Shown here in pieces: positions 44,298-54,291 of a stretch of 64,000 nucleotides of DNA. Source of the stretch: G963556115 sp963666605 (lineage in GTDB: Bacteria; Planctomycetota; SZUA-567). Each line of letters begins with the position of its first letter. Position 1 is the first letter of the stretch. Location of the stretch: NCBI GenBank assembly GCA_965140405.1, contig OZ223208.1, forward strand, positions 2,728,001 to 2,792,000, read 5' to 3'. The notes beneath the pieces were generated by a model. That model searched no databases and was not told the DNA's origin. It was given only the letters and a program-made list of their open reading frames with translations. Made by a program: the position numbers and the translations under genes.

Positions 44298-45005
44298 ATG
44301 AATTTTAAATCACTCAAAGAAGAGACCTGTAACGGTAATTTAGAACTAGTAAAACATGGTCTTGTAAAACTGACATGGGGTAATTTATCAATTGTTGATG
44401 AAAGTGGAAAATACTTAGCAATAAAACCGAGCGGGGTATCGTATGATAAGCTAACACCCAATGACATAGTGATCCTTGATTTTGATGGTAATACAATAGA
44501 AGGAGAGTACCGCCCAAGCTCTGACACGCCTACTCACCTACTACTCCTTAAAGTGTGGAAAGATCTTGGTGTACGTTCTATGGTACACACACATTCTACA
44601 GTAGCCACAGCATTTGCCCAGGCGGGCAGAGCAATACCGTGCCTAGGCACGACACATGCAGATCAGTTCAACGGGCCGACTCCACTAACTAGAATACTTA
44701 CCGAAGAAGAGGTCAATACAGCTTATGAAGAGAATACAGGACGCGTAATTCTTGACACATTCACAAAGAACAACTTAAACCCATTAGAGTTTCCTGGGGT
44801 TTTAGTTGCTGGGCACGCTCCTTTCACATGGGGAAAGAGCTCAAAGGGCGCAGTTGAGAATAGTATAGCTTTAGAAGAAATTGCAAACATGGCACTTGCA
44901 ACACTATCTATTGACCCAAACTGCCCATCAATACCACCATACGTTCTGAACAAGCACTTCTCAAGAAAACACGGCAAAGGTGCATACTACGGCCAAAGTG
45001 TTTAG
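44298..45005 (+). CDS. araD: L-ribulose-5-phosphate 4-epimerase (class II aldolase family)
   Basis: 235 aa, AraD length. It shows LVKLTWGNLSIVDE, KPSGVSYDKLTP, PSSDTPTHLLLLK, metal-binding HTHS (with a later His in AGHAPFTWGKSS), GTTHADQFNGP and the C-terminal HFSRKHGKGAYYGQ typical of AraD and its UlaF/SgbE relatives. The reaction is L-ribulose-5-P to D-xylulose-5-P, using a divalent metal. AAGGA precedes the ATG. No arabinose or ascorbate genes flank it, so the exact pentose is uncertain. Confidence 0.9.
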   Translation: MNFKSLKEETCNGNLELVKHGLVKLTWGNLSIVDESGKYLAIKPSGVSYDKLTPNDIVILDFDGNTIEGEYRPSSDTPTHLLLLKVWKDLGVRSMVHTHSTVATAFAQAGRAIPCLGTTHADQFNGPTPLTRILTEEEVNTAYEENTGRVILDTFTKNNLNPLEFPGVLVAGHAPFTWGKSSKGAVENSIALEEIANMALATLSIDPNCPSIPPYVLNKHFSRKHGKGAYYGQSV

Positions 45006-45035
45006 AGTATCAACTTACAAATTAAGGCAATACAT

Positions 45036-45075
45036 AATTAAGGACGCCAAGCAAATCTGGCGTCCTTAATTATTA
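45036..45075. terminator. Bidirectional terminator after araD
   Basis: A 14-bp perfect stem AATTAAGGACGCCA (45036-45049) with its complement (45058-45071) and an 8-nt loop. It lies between convergent genes. Confidence 0.85.
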
Positions 45076-45096
45076 AATTACAAGTATAATAGTCTA

Positions 45097-45537
45097 CTAC
45101 CTTGTCCACGACTTATGCTTATTCCATACCCAGTAAAGAAAAATCCCCACAAGAACAAAGAGAGGTAACATAATATACCAAAATCCCCAGATTCTATCCT
45201 GAAGATACTCGGGTTCAGGCGTTGTTTCACCACTAAGCTTCTTTTCTTGCGATGAGAACTTTGCGAGAGAAGTATCATCTGAAGGAACTGTATCCTTATC
45301 AAAATTATTCCCTGTTTCAGCCTCTTGCTTAGCTGATGCATGGAGGGCTTCATTCTTTTCCTCAAGCTTATGCTCAACTTCTACAATCTGCTTCTGTATG
45401 GCTCTATCTTTTTTAGGTTTTTCAATTACGTCTCCCATTAATACTATTGAGAGCACAGCAAGCCCAAATATCAGAACAGCCATACCAGCCAGCCAATTTT
45501 TATTCTTTGGTAGTGGAGGATCTTTTAAACGAACCAT
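45097..45537 (-). CDS. Membrane protein with two helices and a coiled-coil middle, unknown
   Basis: 146 aa. One membrane helix is at ~16-36 (LAGMAVLIFGLAVLSIVLMG) and another near the C-terminus (~115-135, FWYIMLPLFVLVGIFLYWVW). Between them is a charged, partly coiled-coil stretch (QKQIVEVEHKLEEKNEALHA) and a Ser/Thr/Glu-rich part. AAGGAG stands 7 nt before the ATG. It lies 66 bp downstream of proS on the same strand. No family is recognised; it may be a scaffold or envelope-spacer protein. Confidence 0.65.
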   Translation of the reverse strand: MVRLKDPPLPKNKNWLAGMAVLIFGLAVLSIVLMGDVIEKPKKDRAIQKQIVEVEHKLEEKNEALHASAKQEAETGNNFDKDTVPSDDTSLAKFSSQEKKLSGETTPEPEYLQDRIWGFWYIMLPLFVLVGIFLYWVWNKHKSWTR

Positions 45538-45603
45538 ATTTCACTCCTTGTGTTACAGGGAAAGACAAATCCTACAACATAAACAGTTCCCTAATTAAAT
45601 TGG

Positions 45604-47121
45604 TTAGTATGATTTAGCAAATACAACCCTACCCTTACTAGCTTTCCCACAAAAGACGCACTCACCCGCCCCACTCTTTTCATAATCGAATGGCACACAC
45701 CTAATAGTCACCTTCAGTTCATTTGCTTTACCTTCACATTCAGTACAACCACACCAGTGCATAAAGGCAAAACCACCGTGCGCTTCAGGATTCTCAGCAT
45801 TCTTTGGAGTAAAGAACTTCTCAAATTCAGAATATGAATCGATTTCTACCGTATTTTCTGCTCTATATGCTAGAGCCCTTTCAAGCATACCATCTTGCAT
45901 TTCCTTGAGAATACTTGCTGCAGAAGCAACAAATTCCTCACGCTTGATACCCTCTTTTTTATCTCTATCTCGTCTTCCAACAAAGACACTTCCACTCTCC
46001 ATATCCCTAGGACCTACCTCTACTCTTAGTGGTATACCCTTCTTGACCCAACTCCATCCCTTCTCACCGGTATTGATATCACGCTTATCAAGGATTACAC
46101 CTATAGGTTTAGAATCATAGAACTCTTTAGAAAGCATCTCTTGCAACTCAGTACAATAAGCTAGGACAGCTTCTTCATCCTCCTGCTTTTTAACAATAGG
46201 AATAATCACAACATGCTTCTGAGCAAGACGCGGAGGAATAACCATACCATTGTCATCAGCGTGGGTCATTATCATACCACCTATCAACCTTGTTGACACA
46301 CCCCAACTAGTTGTCCAAGCGTATTCCAGTACTCCTTCTCTAGACTGGTACTGTATTTCTGATGCCTTAGCGAAATTCTGTCCTAAGAAGTGACTTGTAC
46401 CTGCCTGAAGTGCTTTTCTATCCTGCATCATTGCTTCAATACAAAGAGTGCTTACTGCTCCAGGGAACCTCTCAGCAGCAGTCTTCTCACCAGTTAGTAC
46501 AGGCATAGCCATATACTCCTCTGCAAAAGTCTTGTATACTTCCAGCATCTTTCTGGTTTCATCAAGGGCTTCTTCTTCTGTTTCATGCACTGTATGGCCT
46601 TCCTGCCAGAGGAATTCCGCTGTACGCAGGAACAGCCTCGTTCTCATCTCCCAACGAACAACATTTGCCCATTGATTAATAAGAATAGGAAGATCTCTAT
46701 AACTCTGCACCCATTTTGCATAAGTAGCACCAATAATTGTCTCACTAGTAGGTCGAACAATTAGAGGTTCTTCAAGTTTTCCAGCAGGAACAAGCCCGCC
46801 GTTTCCGTCATCTTCAAGTCTATGGTGAGTTACGACAGCACACTCTTTAGCAAAGCCTTCGACATGCGCAGCTTCCTTCTCTAAAAAGCTCTTTGGAATG
46901 AATAACGGAAAGTAAGCATTTTCATGTCCGGTATCCTTGAACATTTTATCCAATGCAGCCTGAATATTCTCCCACAACCCATATCCCCAAGGTTTGATAA
47001 CCATACATCCTCTTACCTGAGATGTCTCAGCCAGTTCTGCAGCTTTTACAACTTCTTGATACCACTGTGGATAATCTTCTTCTCTAGTAGGTGTTATTGC
47101 TGTCCTTGGTTTTTTAGCCAT
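45604..47121 (-). CDS. proS: Prolyl-tRNA synthetase (short, archaeal/eukaryotic-like type)
   Basis: 505 aa, without the editing insertion of the long bacterial form. It charges tRNA-Pro. Class II motifs: WQEGHTVHET in the catalytic core, RPTSETIIGATYAKWV and VVRWEMRTRLFLRTAEFLW. The C-terminal zinc-binding domain has CGCTECEGKA and GECVFCGKASKG and the terminal Tyr that inserts in the active site. GGAG is upstream. This form occurs in scattered bacterial phyla. Confidence 0.95.
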   Translation of the reverse strand: MAKKPRTAITPTREEDYPQWYQEVVKAAELAETSQVRGCMVIKPWGYGLWENIQAALDKMFKDTGHENAYFPLFIPKSFLEKEAAHVEGFAKECAVVTHHRLEDDGNGGLVPAGKLEEPLIVRPTSETIIGATYAKWVQSYRDLPILINQWANVVRWEMRTRLFLRTAEFLWQEGHTVHETEEEALDETRKMLEVYKTFAEEYMAMPVLTGEKTAAERFPGAVSTLCIEAMMQDRKALQAGTSHFLGQNFAKASEIQYQSREGVLEYAWTTSWGVSTRLIGGMIMTHADDNGMVIPPRLAQKHVVIIPIVKKQEDEEAVLAYCTELQEMLSKEFYDSKPIGVILDKRDINTGEKGWSWVKKGIPLRVEVGPRDMESGSVFVGRRDRDKKEGIKREEFVASAASILKEMQDGMLERALAYRAENTVEIDSYSEFEKFFTPKNAENPEAHGGFAFMHWCGCTECEGKANELKVTIRCVPFDYEKSGAGECVFCGKASKGRVVFAKSY

Positions 47122-47357
47122 TATTCACTTCACTCCAATCTATAATTTACTCCAAGTTTATTATAATTCACAAGTTCTATATTATACTGTCAGCACATGC
47201 CAATTCAAGTGTTCATTTCAGTAGAACCTTTCTGATTAGCACGTAACGATAATTTTATATTTAATAAGTAAACTTTTTTTTCGGTTAAAGTTGACTATTA
47301 CCCTACAAATACATATTATATTAAATACGTGAAATTATATTTATAGGTTGAGTATTG

Positions 47358-48047
47358 ATGAATCAGGCAGAACAAGTACTATCTTCACCACTAGAAATAC
47401 AGAATAAGCTAAAGATGGTCTCCGGTAAAGAGGTACTTCTTATGTTAACCAATAATACCCAAACAATGGTTACAATAAAAGAGTCACCCAAAGGTTCCAT
47501 TTCGTTACGTGCGCACAAGATGTTTCTCCATGCTGATGAAGAGATCATTACTGCACTAGGACAATGGATCGGCGGCAAAAGAGGCGCAAGAGAGCGAGTA
47601 AAGCAGTATATAGCGGCGAACTCTGCTCTACATATAGATCAAAGAATAAGACAACGTAAGGTCTCTATCAATCCAGCTGGTAAGTATTACAACCTAGATA
47701 AGATGGCAAAAGAAATAAATGATAAGTACTTAGGAGGGCGCTCAAGTGCACCAGTAACATGGGGTAGAAAGGTCACAAAACGCAAGCCCTCAACAATACG
47801 GCTGGGATGGTACGATCCAACACGAAGGTTAATAACATTATCTCAGCGCTTGGACAGGCGAGATATACCGCGCTATATGGTCGAGTATGTACTATTTCAC
47901 GAGATGCTTCACGAGGTTATAGGAGTAGAGACTAAAAGCAGCGGTAGGCGTGATATCCATAGTAAAAAATTCAACCTTATGGAGCAAACATATCCATTTT
48001 ATTATGATGCACTAAAATTTGAAAAGAAGAAGTGGGGTGGAGTATAA
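47358..48047 (+). CDS. SprT-like zinc metalloprotease-type protein
   Basis: 229 aa from the ATG at 47358 (a TTG immediately precedes it). The zinc-site motif HEMLH lies at ~181 (VLFHEMLHEVIGVE), with a third His/Glu region RRDIHSKKFNLMEQ, the SprT/Spartan-like pattern. Before it come RLGWYDPTRRLITLSQRLDRR and an N-terminal basic DNA-binding-like region. No signal peptide is present, so it is cytoplasmic. The stop overlaps the LysM protein's start (TAATG), implying coupling. Substrate is unknown. Confidence 0.78.
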   Translation: MNQAEQVLSSPLEIQNKLKMVSGKEVLLMLTNNTQTMVTIKESPKGSISLRAHKMFLHADEEIITALGQWIGGKRGARERVKQYIAANSALHIDQRIRQRKVSINPAGKYYNLDKMAKEINDKYLGGRSSAPVTWGRKVTKRKPSTIRLGWYDPTRRLITLSQRLDRRDIPRYMVEYVLFHEMLHEVIGVETKSSGRRDIHSKKFNLMEQTYPFYYDALKFEKKKWGGV

Positions 48048-49213
48048 TGAGTGAAGATAGACAGAGGGGCGGCGCTGCTAGGTATCTGGCGATGGTAGCC
48101 TGCGTCCTACTCGGTGGATTTGTATATGTTGGGTGGAGGATTAAGAAGGGTGATGAGCTGCAAAAGCAGCACACACTAGCAGCAGGTATTGAGAATGAGG
48201 TAAGACGAGACGAACTTACCCTCACCATACCTAAGGGCAATGACACCTTATTAGGTGACGACGACGACCTACTCAGCGACTTAACAATCGGAACAGATAC
48301 TGAAAAAGACTTCCAGACACTTGATACACCTGACGATATTGATATTGAAGCACTCCTTTCCTCTACCCCAGAACAGAGTGAGTCGGGTATTGGTGGAGTT
48401 GCAGGAAATAGCAACTCAGGTATAGTTCTTCCAGAGACCGAACAGGTATCGCAGTCAAACCTTCTACCTCCACCAGCTCCTTCTGCAGAGTCTTTTGCTA
48501 GAGCACCTTCTGCTCCACAACTACCTGAAAGTACAGACTTCCTCTCTCCATCTCCTTATGAGAATGAAGCACCACAAACGACACCGATCCCAACCAGAAA
48601 TATTAGTGTTGAAGCACCAGTAGAGGATCTCGCACCTAGCGACGCACTTTCACATACCAGCTATAAAAAGTATACGGTTAAGCGTGGGGATACACTGAGT
48701 AAAATTGCACAGCGAAGCTTGGGCTCACGTAAACGTGCAAACGAAATATACGCCATGAATAAAGATATAATGTCTAGCCCGAATCTATTAAAAGTCGGAA
48801 TGAAACTGAAGATACCTTTCGACAGAAATTCCCAACGCACTTCAAACCATAGTATATCTACTACAGATTCGCTTCCATCGATCGCTATGAGATATTATGG
48901 TAGTGCAGAACCTGAAATAATAGAAGGTATTCGACTCGCCAACCCAATACTTTCACAAGGAGGTTTTAGGGAAGGCACAAAACTCACTATTCCACCACTT
49001 GAAGTTGTCCAAAATACGCCGGTTGTTATATACGCTGATACCCCAGCAGGCAAGGAACGTGTCTATACTATACGTTCAGGAGATACTCTATCAAAAATTG
49101 CTGCAAGGAAGTATGGTAATGCAAGCAAGTGGCGTAGTATCTACAATGCAAATAAAGACAAGATAAAAAAACCTTCTGCTATAAGAGTAGGCATGACCAT
49201 ACGCCTACCATAA
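48047..49213 (+). CDS. Membrane-anchored protein with LysM repeats
   Basis: 388 aa from the ATG at 48047 (GGAG, 5 nt). A transmembrane anchor is near the N-terminus (~11-30, RYLAMVACVLLGGFVYVGW). A ~150-aa Pro/Ser/Asp-rich linker follows. Then there are three LysM-type motifs: YTVKRGDTLSKIAQRSLG, a divergent SISTTDSLPSIAMRYYG, and YTIRSGDTLSKIAARKYG ending the protein. It probably binds peptidoglycan from the inner membrane. It is translationally coupled to the SprT-like gene. It has no hydrolase domain. Confidence 0.85.
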   Translation: MSEDRQRGGAARYLAMVACVLLGGFVYVGWRIKKGDELQKQHTLAAGIENEVRRDELTLTIPKGNDTLLGDDDDLLSDLTIGTDTEKDFQTLDTPDDIDIEALLSSTPEQSESGIGGVAGNSNSGIVLPETEQVSQSNLLPPPAPSAESFARAPSAPQLPESTDFLSPSPYENEAPQTTPIPTRNISVEAPVEDLAPSDALSHTSYKKYTVKRGDTLSKIAQRSLGSRKRANEIYAMNKDIMSSPNLLKVGMKLKIPFDRNSQRTSNHSISTTDSLPSIAMRYYGSAEPEIIEGIRLANPILSQGGFREGTKLTIPPLEVVQNTPVVIYADTPAGKERVYTIRSGDTLSKIAARKYGNASKWRSIYNANKDKIKKPSAIRVGMTIRLP

Positions 49214-49236
49214 TGGTATTCCTCCATCCCCGAAAC

Positions 49237-49287
49237 ACGTAATATAAAACGCCCCTAAAAAATAATTAAGGGCGTTTTATATTACGT
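49237..49287. terminator. Bidirectional terminator
   Basis: An 18-bp perfect stem ACGTAATATAAAACGCCC (49237-49254) with its complement (49270-49287) lies between convergent LysM and hydrogenase-like genes. Confidence 0.9.
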
Positions 49288-49306
49288 AATCGTTATAATA
49301 TTAATA

Positions 49307-50773
49307 TTATCCTTTAATGTGAGCACTGTTCTTTGCAAAATCTTCAATAGCACTCCTCGCTTTACTCGGTACAGTATATACCCCTGCTCCATTTATACAG
49401 CCACCTTCGCAGGTCATTACCTCTACAAGGTTACCATCTTTACACCCAATAATAGCATAACCACGAAGGGTTTTCAAACCTTCTTGACACAGACCATTCA
49501 CTAGAACACTCTTAATTTTTGACGGATCGGCAGCCACATTACTAACAGCACCAGCAACTCCACCAACCAAAGCAAATCCTCTGCCCTCACTGAAAGCAAG
49601 TTCTTCAATCTCAGCTTCCTCAAGTACAGCCGTTTCTATAGACGAAGCTTCAAACATCGCTCCAATCTCTTCAAAAGTTAGAACATAGTCTACACAATCA
49701 TCTATTACACCTTCATACCGTTTAGCAACACATGGACCAATAAACACGGTTACAGCATCAGGATAATCCGTTCTCATCTTCTCTGCAATATAGTGCATAG
49801 GTGTAGGAGTATGTGAGATATGAGGTACTATTTCAGGCATGTGCTTATTCGCCGCTTCAACATACGCAGGACAGCATGAGGTTGTCATAAAATCTTCACC
49901 ATTCTTGACAACCCTCTCTTCAAATTCTTCTGCTTCATGCTGACAAGTAACATCTGCACCACTCGCTACCTCGACAACCCTATCAAACCCAAGTTTTTTA
50001 AGTCCAGCCGCGATACAACCCATTCCACCCGAAAACTGCCCAGCAATAGCTGGTGCACACATAGCAACAACCTCTTTTTCAGACTTAAAAGCTTCAAGGA
50101 CATCGATAATTTGAGATCTTTCCATGATCGCCCCAAATGGACAAGCTCTCATACACCTACCGCACGATGTACACTTATCAAAATCTATCTGTTGTTTTCC
50201 TGTTTCATTATTTCGTCTTATTGCATCAACCGGACACGCCTCTTCACAAGGTACAGGCACCCTAACTACTGCATGGTACGGGCACACTTCTTTGCATTTT
50301 CCACAGTTGATACATTTGTCTACATCAATCTTTGCTTGATGATTAGTTACAGTGATACAGTCAACAGGGCAATTTGAAACACACGGTCTAGCAATACAAC
50401 CACGACATAACTCACTGATTACATACTGTGCTCTAATACAACTTTCACAAGCAATATCGAGTACAGTGAGAACATTTGGCTCTATTTTATCGCGTTTTTT
50501 AGCCTCATCTGTATAGTGAGATATACGTAAAAAATCGTCTTTCACATTCTGCAAATCAATTCCTAAAGCAGCAATACATCTATGCTTTATAACCTCTCTA
50601 TCTTTATAAATGCAGCATCTATAATTATCATCTTGATACTCTTTTGGAAATAGGTTGTAAGGAATTCTATCGAGATCTTCAGCATCACACCCATTATTAT
50701 AAGCTTTTACAACTTCACACATTACTCTACGACGGAACATTGTAGCATGATTGACATGTTCTTTAATTGACAT
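49307..50773 (-). CDS. [FeFe]-hydrogenase-like protein (putative sensory/monomeric group)
   Basis: 488 aa from the ATG at 50773 (GGAGAG, 6 nt). The N-terminal ~110 residues are unusual. A set of Cys motifs for [4Fe-4S] clusters follows (CRGCIARPCVSNCPVDC, CINCGKCKEVCPYHA, CTSCGRCMRACPFGA). The H-cluster domain has L1 TSCCPAY, L2 GPCVAKRYE and L3 TCEGGCINGAG. These differ from the catalytic consensus (PCxxKxxE, ACxxGC) in ways seen in the group C/D or B enzymes. Function could be hydrogen sensing, bifurcation or catalysis. No hydEFG maturase is in the window. Confidence 0.85.
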   Translation of the reverse strand: MSIKEHVNHATMFRRRVMCEVVKAYNNGCDAEDLDRIPYNLFPKEYQDDNYRCCIYKDREVIKHRCIAALGIDLQNVKDDFLRISHYTDEAKKRDKIEPNVLTVLDIACESCIRAQYVISELCRGCIARPCVSNCPVDCITVTNHQAKIDVDKCINCGKCKEVCPYHAVVRVPVPCEEACPVDAIRRNNETGKQQIDFDKCTSCGRCMRACPFGAIMERSQIIDVLEAFKSEKEVVAMCAPAIAGQFSGGMGCIAAGLKKLGFDRVVEVASGADVTCQHEAEEFEERVVKNGEDFMTTSCCPAYVEAANKHMPEIVPHISHTPTPMHYIAEKMRTDYPDAVTVFIGPCVAKRYEGVIDDCVDYVLTFEEIGAMFEASSIETAVLEEAEIEELAFSEGRGFALVGGVAGAVSNVAADPSKIKSVLVNGLCQEGLKTLRGYAIIGCKDGNLVEVMTCEGGCINGAGVYTVPSKARSAIEDFAKNSAHIKG

Positions 50774-50961
50774 CCATTCTCTCCAGTAGTAAAGGCGACG
50801 CAACAAAGTCACCAACTTTCCCCTAACGGTACAGTCAGAGTTATAATCAAGCCTCCAACCTAACAATAGTATATTTATAATTTACAAGCACTACACCTTA
50901 TAATATTTTATTTAACACAAAACAAAACCTTATTATAAAAAATATACAATAAACTGAGTTA

Positions 50962-53205
50962 TTAATCAATACATGGTAACAAGACTGTCACAGAAGTACC
51001 AACACCAATCTTACTTTTTATATCTATCCAGCCTTTATGATTTTCAACTGTGCCGAGCACCGCCGATAGTCCTAACCCACCACCAAAATCTTTTGTTGAG
51101 AAGAATGGCTCATACACTCTACTAAGATCCTCTTCATCAATTCCAACTCCACTATCTCTAAAGACAATCTTCAAATATTCTCCTGAACATAAATTATTAG
51201 ACCTATCAAGCACATCCTCTTCAGATAAATATATTTTTTCAGCCACAACCTCAAGCTCTCCTCCATCACGCATTGCCTCACATCCATTAACACAAATATT
51301 CACAAATGAGCTAAATAATTGGGTATGGTCACCACGTACAATCATAATATCAGCAGCATAATTTTCAACAATACTGATCCTATCTCCAAATTTTTTACTT
51401 ACAAGGCTTAGAGACTCCTTCAAGACTTGCTTTATATCGACATCAAGATAAGGCATAAAATTCTTTCGACTGAACGTAAGAAGATTCATGGTAATTACCG
51501 CAGCCTTTTCAGCTGACGACAGAATCATATCTACGAAATGCAGATTTTCTTGGTTACTAATCCTATTCTTAAGAATTTCAGCACTCCCAATAATACCACC
51601 CAATGCATTATTAATGTCATGAGCGACGCCTCCAGCAAGCTGTCCCACAACACGCATTTTTTCAGAATAGAGCACTTCCTCCTGCATTGCTAGTTTTTCC
51701 TCTTCAGCCTTTTTTGCTAGAGTGATATCTCTGCAAACGCAAGCAAACTGGCCAAACTTTGGAGAGAAAGAGTATATATCAAAATACTTCCCAAGTACTT
51801 CGGAATAGTCCTCAAAGCGCTTTGCCTCCTGAGTTAGAGCAACCTTACCATAATTTTCAATCCAAGATTTCTTCAAATTGGGTAGTAATTGCAATACAGA
51901 CTTACCAATGATATCTTCACTTCTGCAATTCATAATGTTTTCAAATGCAGGGTTAACCATTAAAAACCGATAATCGCATGGCTGATTATTTTCATCGAGT
52001 ATTATCTCATGAAGAGCAAATCCATCAAGCATACATGTAAACAAACTTCTAAATTTTTCTTCACTTTCTATTAGTTCATTAGATGCTTCTTCAAGTTTTA
52101 GCAGTATTCTTGATAAAAACAGATATATTACTTCCAACACAACAAACAGTGTTAAAAAGACAACTATCGCAAATGCCACTTTAAACTTGTATAGCTTTTT
52201 ACGAACGCTGCTTCTAATTTTCATATTTTGCTGTATATCATCCTCGGTATTTAGTAAGACAATAAGCATACCAATATTAAGACCTTTATAATCCCTTATC
52301 GGCATCGCAGAGATATACTTATTATCAATAATAACACTTTCCGGCTTATGCCAAAACCTCTCAAGCATAGTGCCATCAACAATACTACTAAATAGCGAAT
52401 CATTTGTACTACTTACTCTGACAAAAGAGTCCTCGACTACAGGATACTGCTCTGAATCTCTTAGATTCTCAGCAATTTCAAGAAATCTTTTGGGCATATA
52501 TACAGCATGGTTCACATTCTTACCAGCAGATAGACTCCTTGTAACTTCAGAGAGTGGCATCAAAAATTCAACAGATCCTAGGTATTCGCCCCCAGGACTA
52601 TTTATAGGACAAATTCCTCGCAGGACAAACCCACCTCGCCCTACTTCAATTCCAGAAACTGCTTCATTTGTCTCTTTCACCATACGAATTGTATCTCTAA
52701 ATTCTGATATATCGTCAGTTATATCAACTTCAATCCCATCTCTATGCGTCTGCCAGCCACGTCTCCATATTCGAGCAAGACTTCTTACGTTTTTAGTATG
52801 AAAGTGTATTTTATAATTTTCAATATTACCAAACTTATCTAAACCCTGGAGTTTACTTTCAAAGGCTTTTTTTAAGATAGCTCTAGCCTTTTTACTAGCC
52901 GGATCATTTTCATTTTCAAGATCTCCCTTATTAGCAATTGCATATACATCTAAGACATTTTGATCATTAACTAACATCGCTGCTTCACGTACAGCTAGAT
53001 CTTTATAGATATCTACTAACTTATAGTACCTTGTAAAAACAGCTTTACTTTCAGTCTGCCATTTTGAGAGCATTTCATCATTTACCATGCTTGATTCGCT
53101 CTCAACTATTAATGATATATGTATATTAACGAGATACCACCCTAACAAAAAGGAGGCTACCAAGACAAGTGATACAACCGCTAAAATTTTAAATTTTATA
53201 GCCAT
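50962..53205 (-). CDS. Membrane sensor histidine kinase (Cache-PAS-HisKA-HATPase)
   Basis: 747 aa. TM1 is at ~7-28. A periplasmic double-Cache-type domain (~30-345) contains YKIHFHTKNVRSLARIW and GIEVGRGGFVLRGI. TM2 is at ~355-378. A PAS domain follows (~390-500, IGKSVLQLLP and ACVCRDIT). The H-box QLAGGVAHDINNALGGI has phospho-acceptor His near 525, then N-box NICVNGCEAMRDGG, VFRDSGVGI and GGGLGLSAV. No receiver domain or adjacent regulator is present. The H-box type resembles hybrid or NtrB-class kinases. The upstream region is duplicated before the next receptor. Confidence 0.9.
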   Translation of the reverse strand: MAIKFKILAVVSLVLVASFLLGWYLVNIHISLIVESESSMVNDEMLSKWQTESKAVFTRYYKLVDIYKDLAVREAAMLVNDQNVLDVYAIANKGDLENENDPASKKARAILKKAFESKLQGLDKFGNIENYKIHFHTKNVRSLARIWRRGWQTHRDGIEVDITDDISEFRDTIRMVKETNEAVSGIEVGRGGFVLRGICPINSPGGEYLGSVEFLMPLSEVTRSLSAGKNVNHAVYMPKRFLEIAENLRDSEQYPVVEDSFVRVSSTNDSLFSSIVDGTMLERFWHKPESVIIDNKYISAMPIRDYKGLNIGMLIVLLNTEDDIQQNMKIRSSVRKKLYKFKVAFAIVVFLTLFVVLEVIYLFLSRILLKLEEASNELIESEEKFRSLFTCMLDGFALHEIILDENNQPCDYRFLMVNPAFENIMNCRSEDIIGKSVLQLLPNLKKSWIENYGKVALTQEAKRFEDYSEVLGKYFDIYSFSPKFGQFACVCRDITLAKKAEEEKLAMQEEVLYSEKMRVVGQLAGGVAHDINNALGGIIGSAEILKNRISNQENLHFVDMILSSAEKAAVITMNLLTFSRKNFMPYLDVDIKQVLKESLSLVSKKFGDRISIVENYAADIMIVRGDHTQLFSSFVNICVNGCEAMRDGGELEVVAEKIYLSEEDVLDRSNNLCSGEYLKIVFRDSGVGIDEEDLSRVYEPFFSTKDFGGGLGLSAVLGTVENHKGWIDIKSKIGVGTSVTVLLPCID

Positions 53206-53208
53206 TAA

Positions 53209-53265
53209 CTACTCACTCGGGTTCAAGTTATAAGTACAACACTTACCGATTTTTATGCAGCCCAT
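53209..53265 (-). CDS. 18-residue leader ORF upstream of the sensor kinase
   Basis: Begins MGCIKIGK; its TAG stop lies 3 nt before the kinase ATG. The matching ORF upstream of the chemoreceptor at 56405-56479 begins MGCIEIGK. In the first eight codons, four of five differences fall at third positions, as expected for a translated ORF. AAGAAG lies ~7 nt upstream in both. Confidence 0.4.
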   Translation of the reverse strand: MGCIKIGKCCTYNLNPSE

Positions 53266-53574
53266 TTTGATACTTCTTATAGGCTTTGTAAGCTTCTAAA
53301 TCCAAGATATTTTATAGATAGATTGTATAGCCTTTGCAATAATTCTTCAAATTTTACTATAGAAGTATCTAGCAGTTTTAAATTCCTTGGTAAGTACCGC
53401 CAGAACAAAATAATTGCATTCTCATCGCTACCTATTTCAATAGGAATTGTATGAATGGTATAAGTAGCACTTGCAAGAGATCCTTGGATATGCTTTCACG
53501 TCATGCATATTCATTTACATCATCACTGGTAATAGTCTTCACTTTGTACTCAGTAGGTAGCCAAATAACTCACT
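53221..53574. repeat. Duplicated upstream region, copy A
   Basis: A ~354-bp segment ends at the sensor-kinase start and matches 56434-56785 throughout. Exact shared blocks include TTCTAAATCCAAG, AATTTTACTATAGAAGTA, CTTGGATATGC and, at the far end, AGCCAAATA-CTCACT. The gap from 53575 to 54291 behind it has no gene, RNA or terminator that I can support. Confidence 0.8.
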
Positions 53575-54291
53575 GTATAACATGACAAGGTCATTCTCAC
53601 AAATCAGCTTTTACGTTCAGACAAGTCAGCAAGCAGTACTTATGTTTTGTACCACTTTTATATCTGCTTCACAACCATCAAAAACGGCTACGAATTACTA
53701 ATATTTACTAATATTGAGCACTCTTAAGAACTTACCTCATTCTTTATCTGTCCTCTACTACCAATCGCCAAAAACATTTATTTACGCTTTCATTTTTATT
53801 AATTCTTAAATTTTAAAAACCACATGCTATTTGTTCACTATTACAAACTTATACTATTCTTTATTATAGCCTTATAACAATATCATTGTATATGACACTA
53901 GAAATCTGTTTAAACGAATAATAATCATATATTTTGCCAAAATATACCCAGCACCGAATTAGTCAAACTTATAAACACGTATTTACTTATACTCTATACA
54001 GCTTTTCTGTGAGCTTGCTTAAATAGATATATACTAAGCGAAGGTACGTCGAATATAGCAGTAAATCATAGACCGATAAACATCTACCGACTATCTCTGA
54101 TATATGTAAATTATTTATTTTCTTACAATAGCGTCTTGAAACAATCATGATTATCGAATTTTACGTAGCACTATTTCTTTTCCAAATACTCTTCTTTAGT
54201 AGAATAGATAGTAGAATATTATTAAATACATATCAGCAACTAACTATTTTATCTCAAGTGCTATACGTTGAACTTACCCCACCATACATAC
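53575..54291. other. Gene-free AT-rich interval
   Basis: About 717 bp between copy A of the duplicated leader region and the 3' end of the chemoreceptor gene. I see no open frame, repeat or hairpin worth calling. It could hold decayed sequence. Confidence 0.4.
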
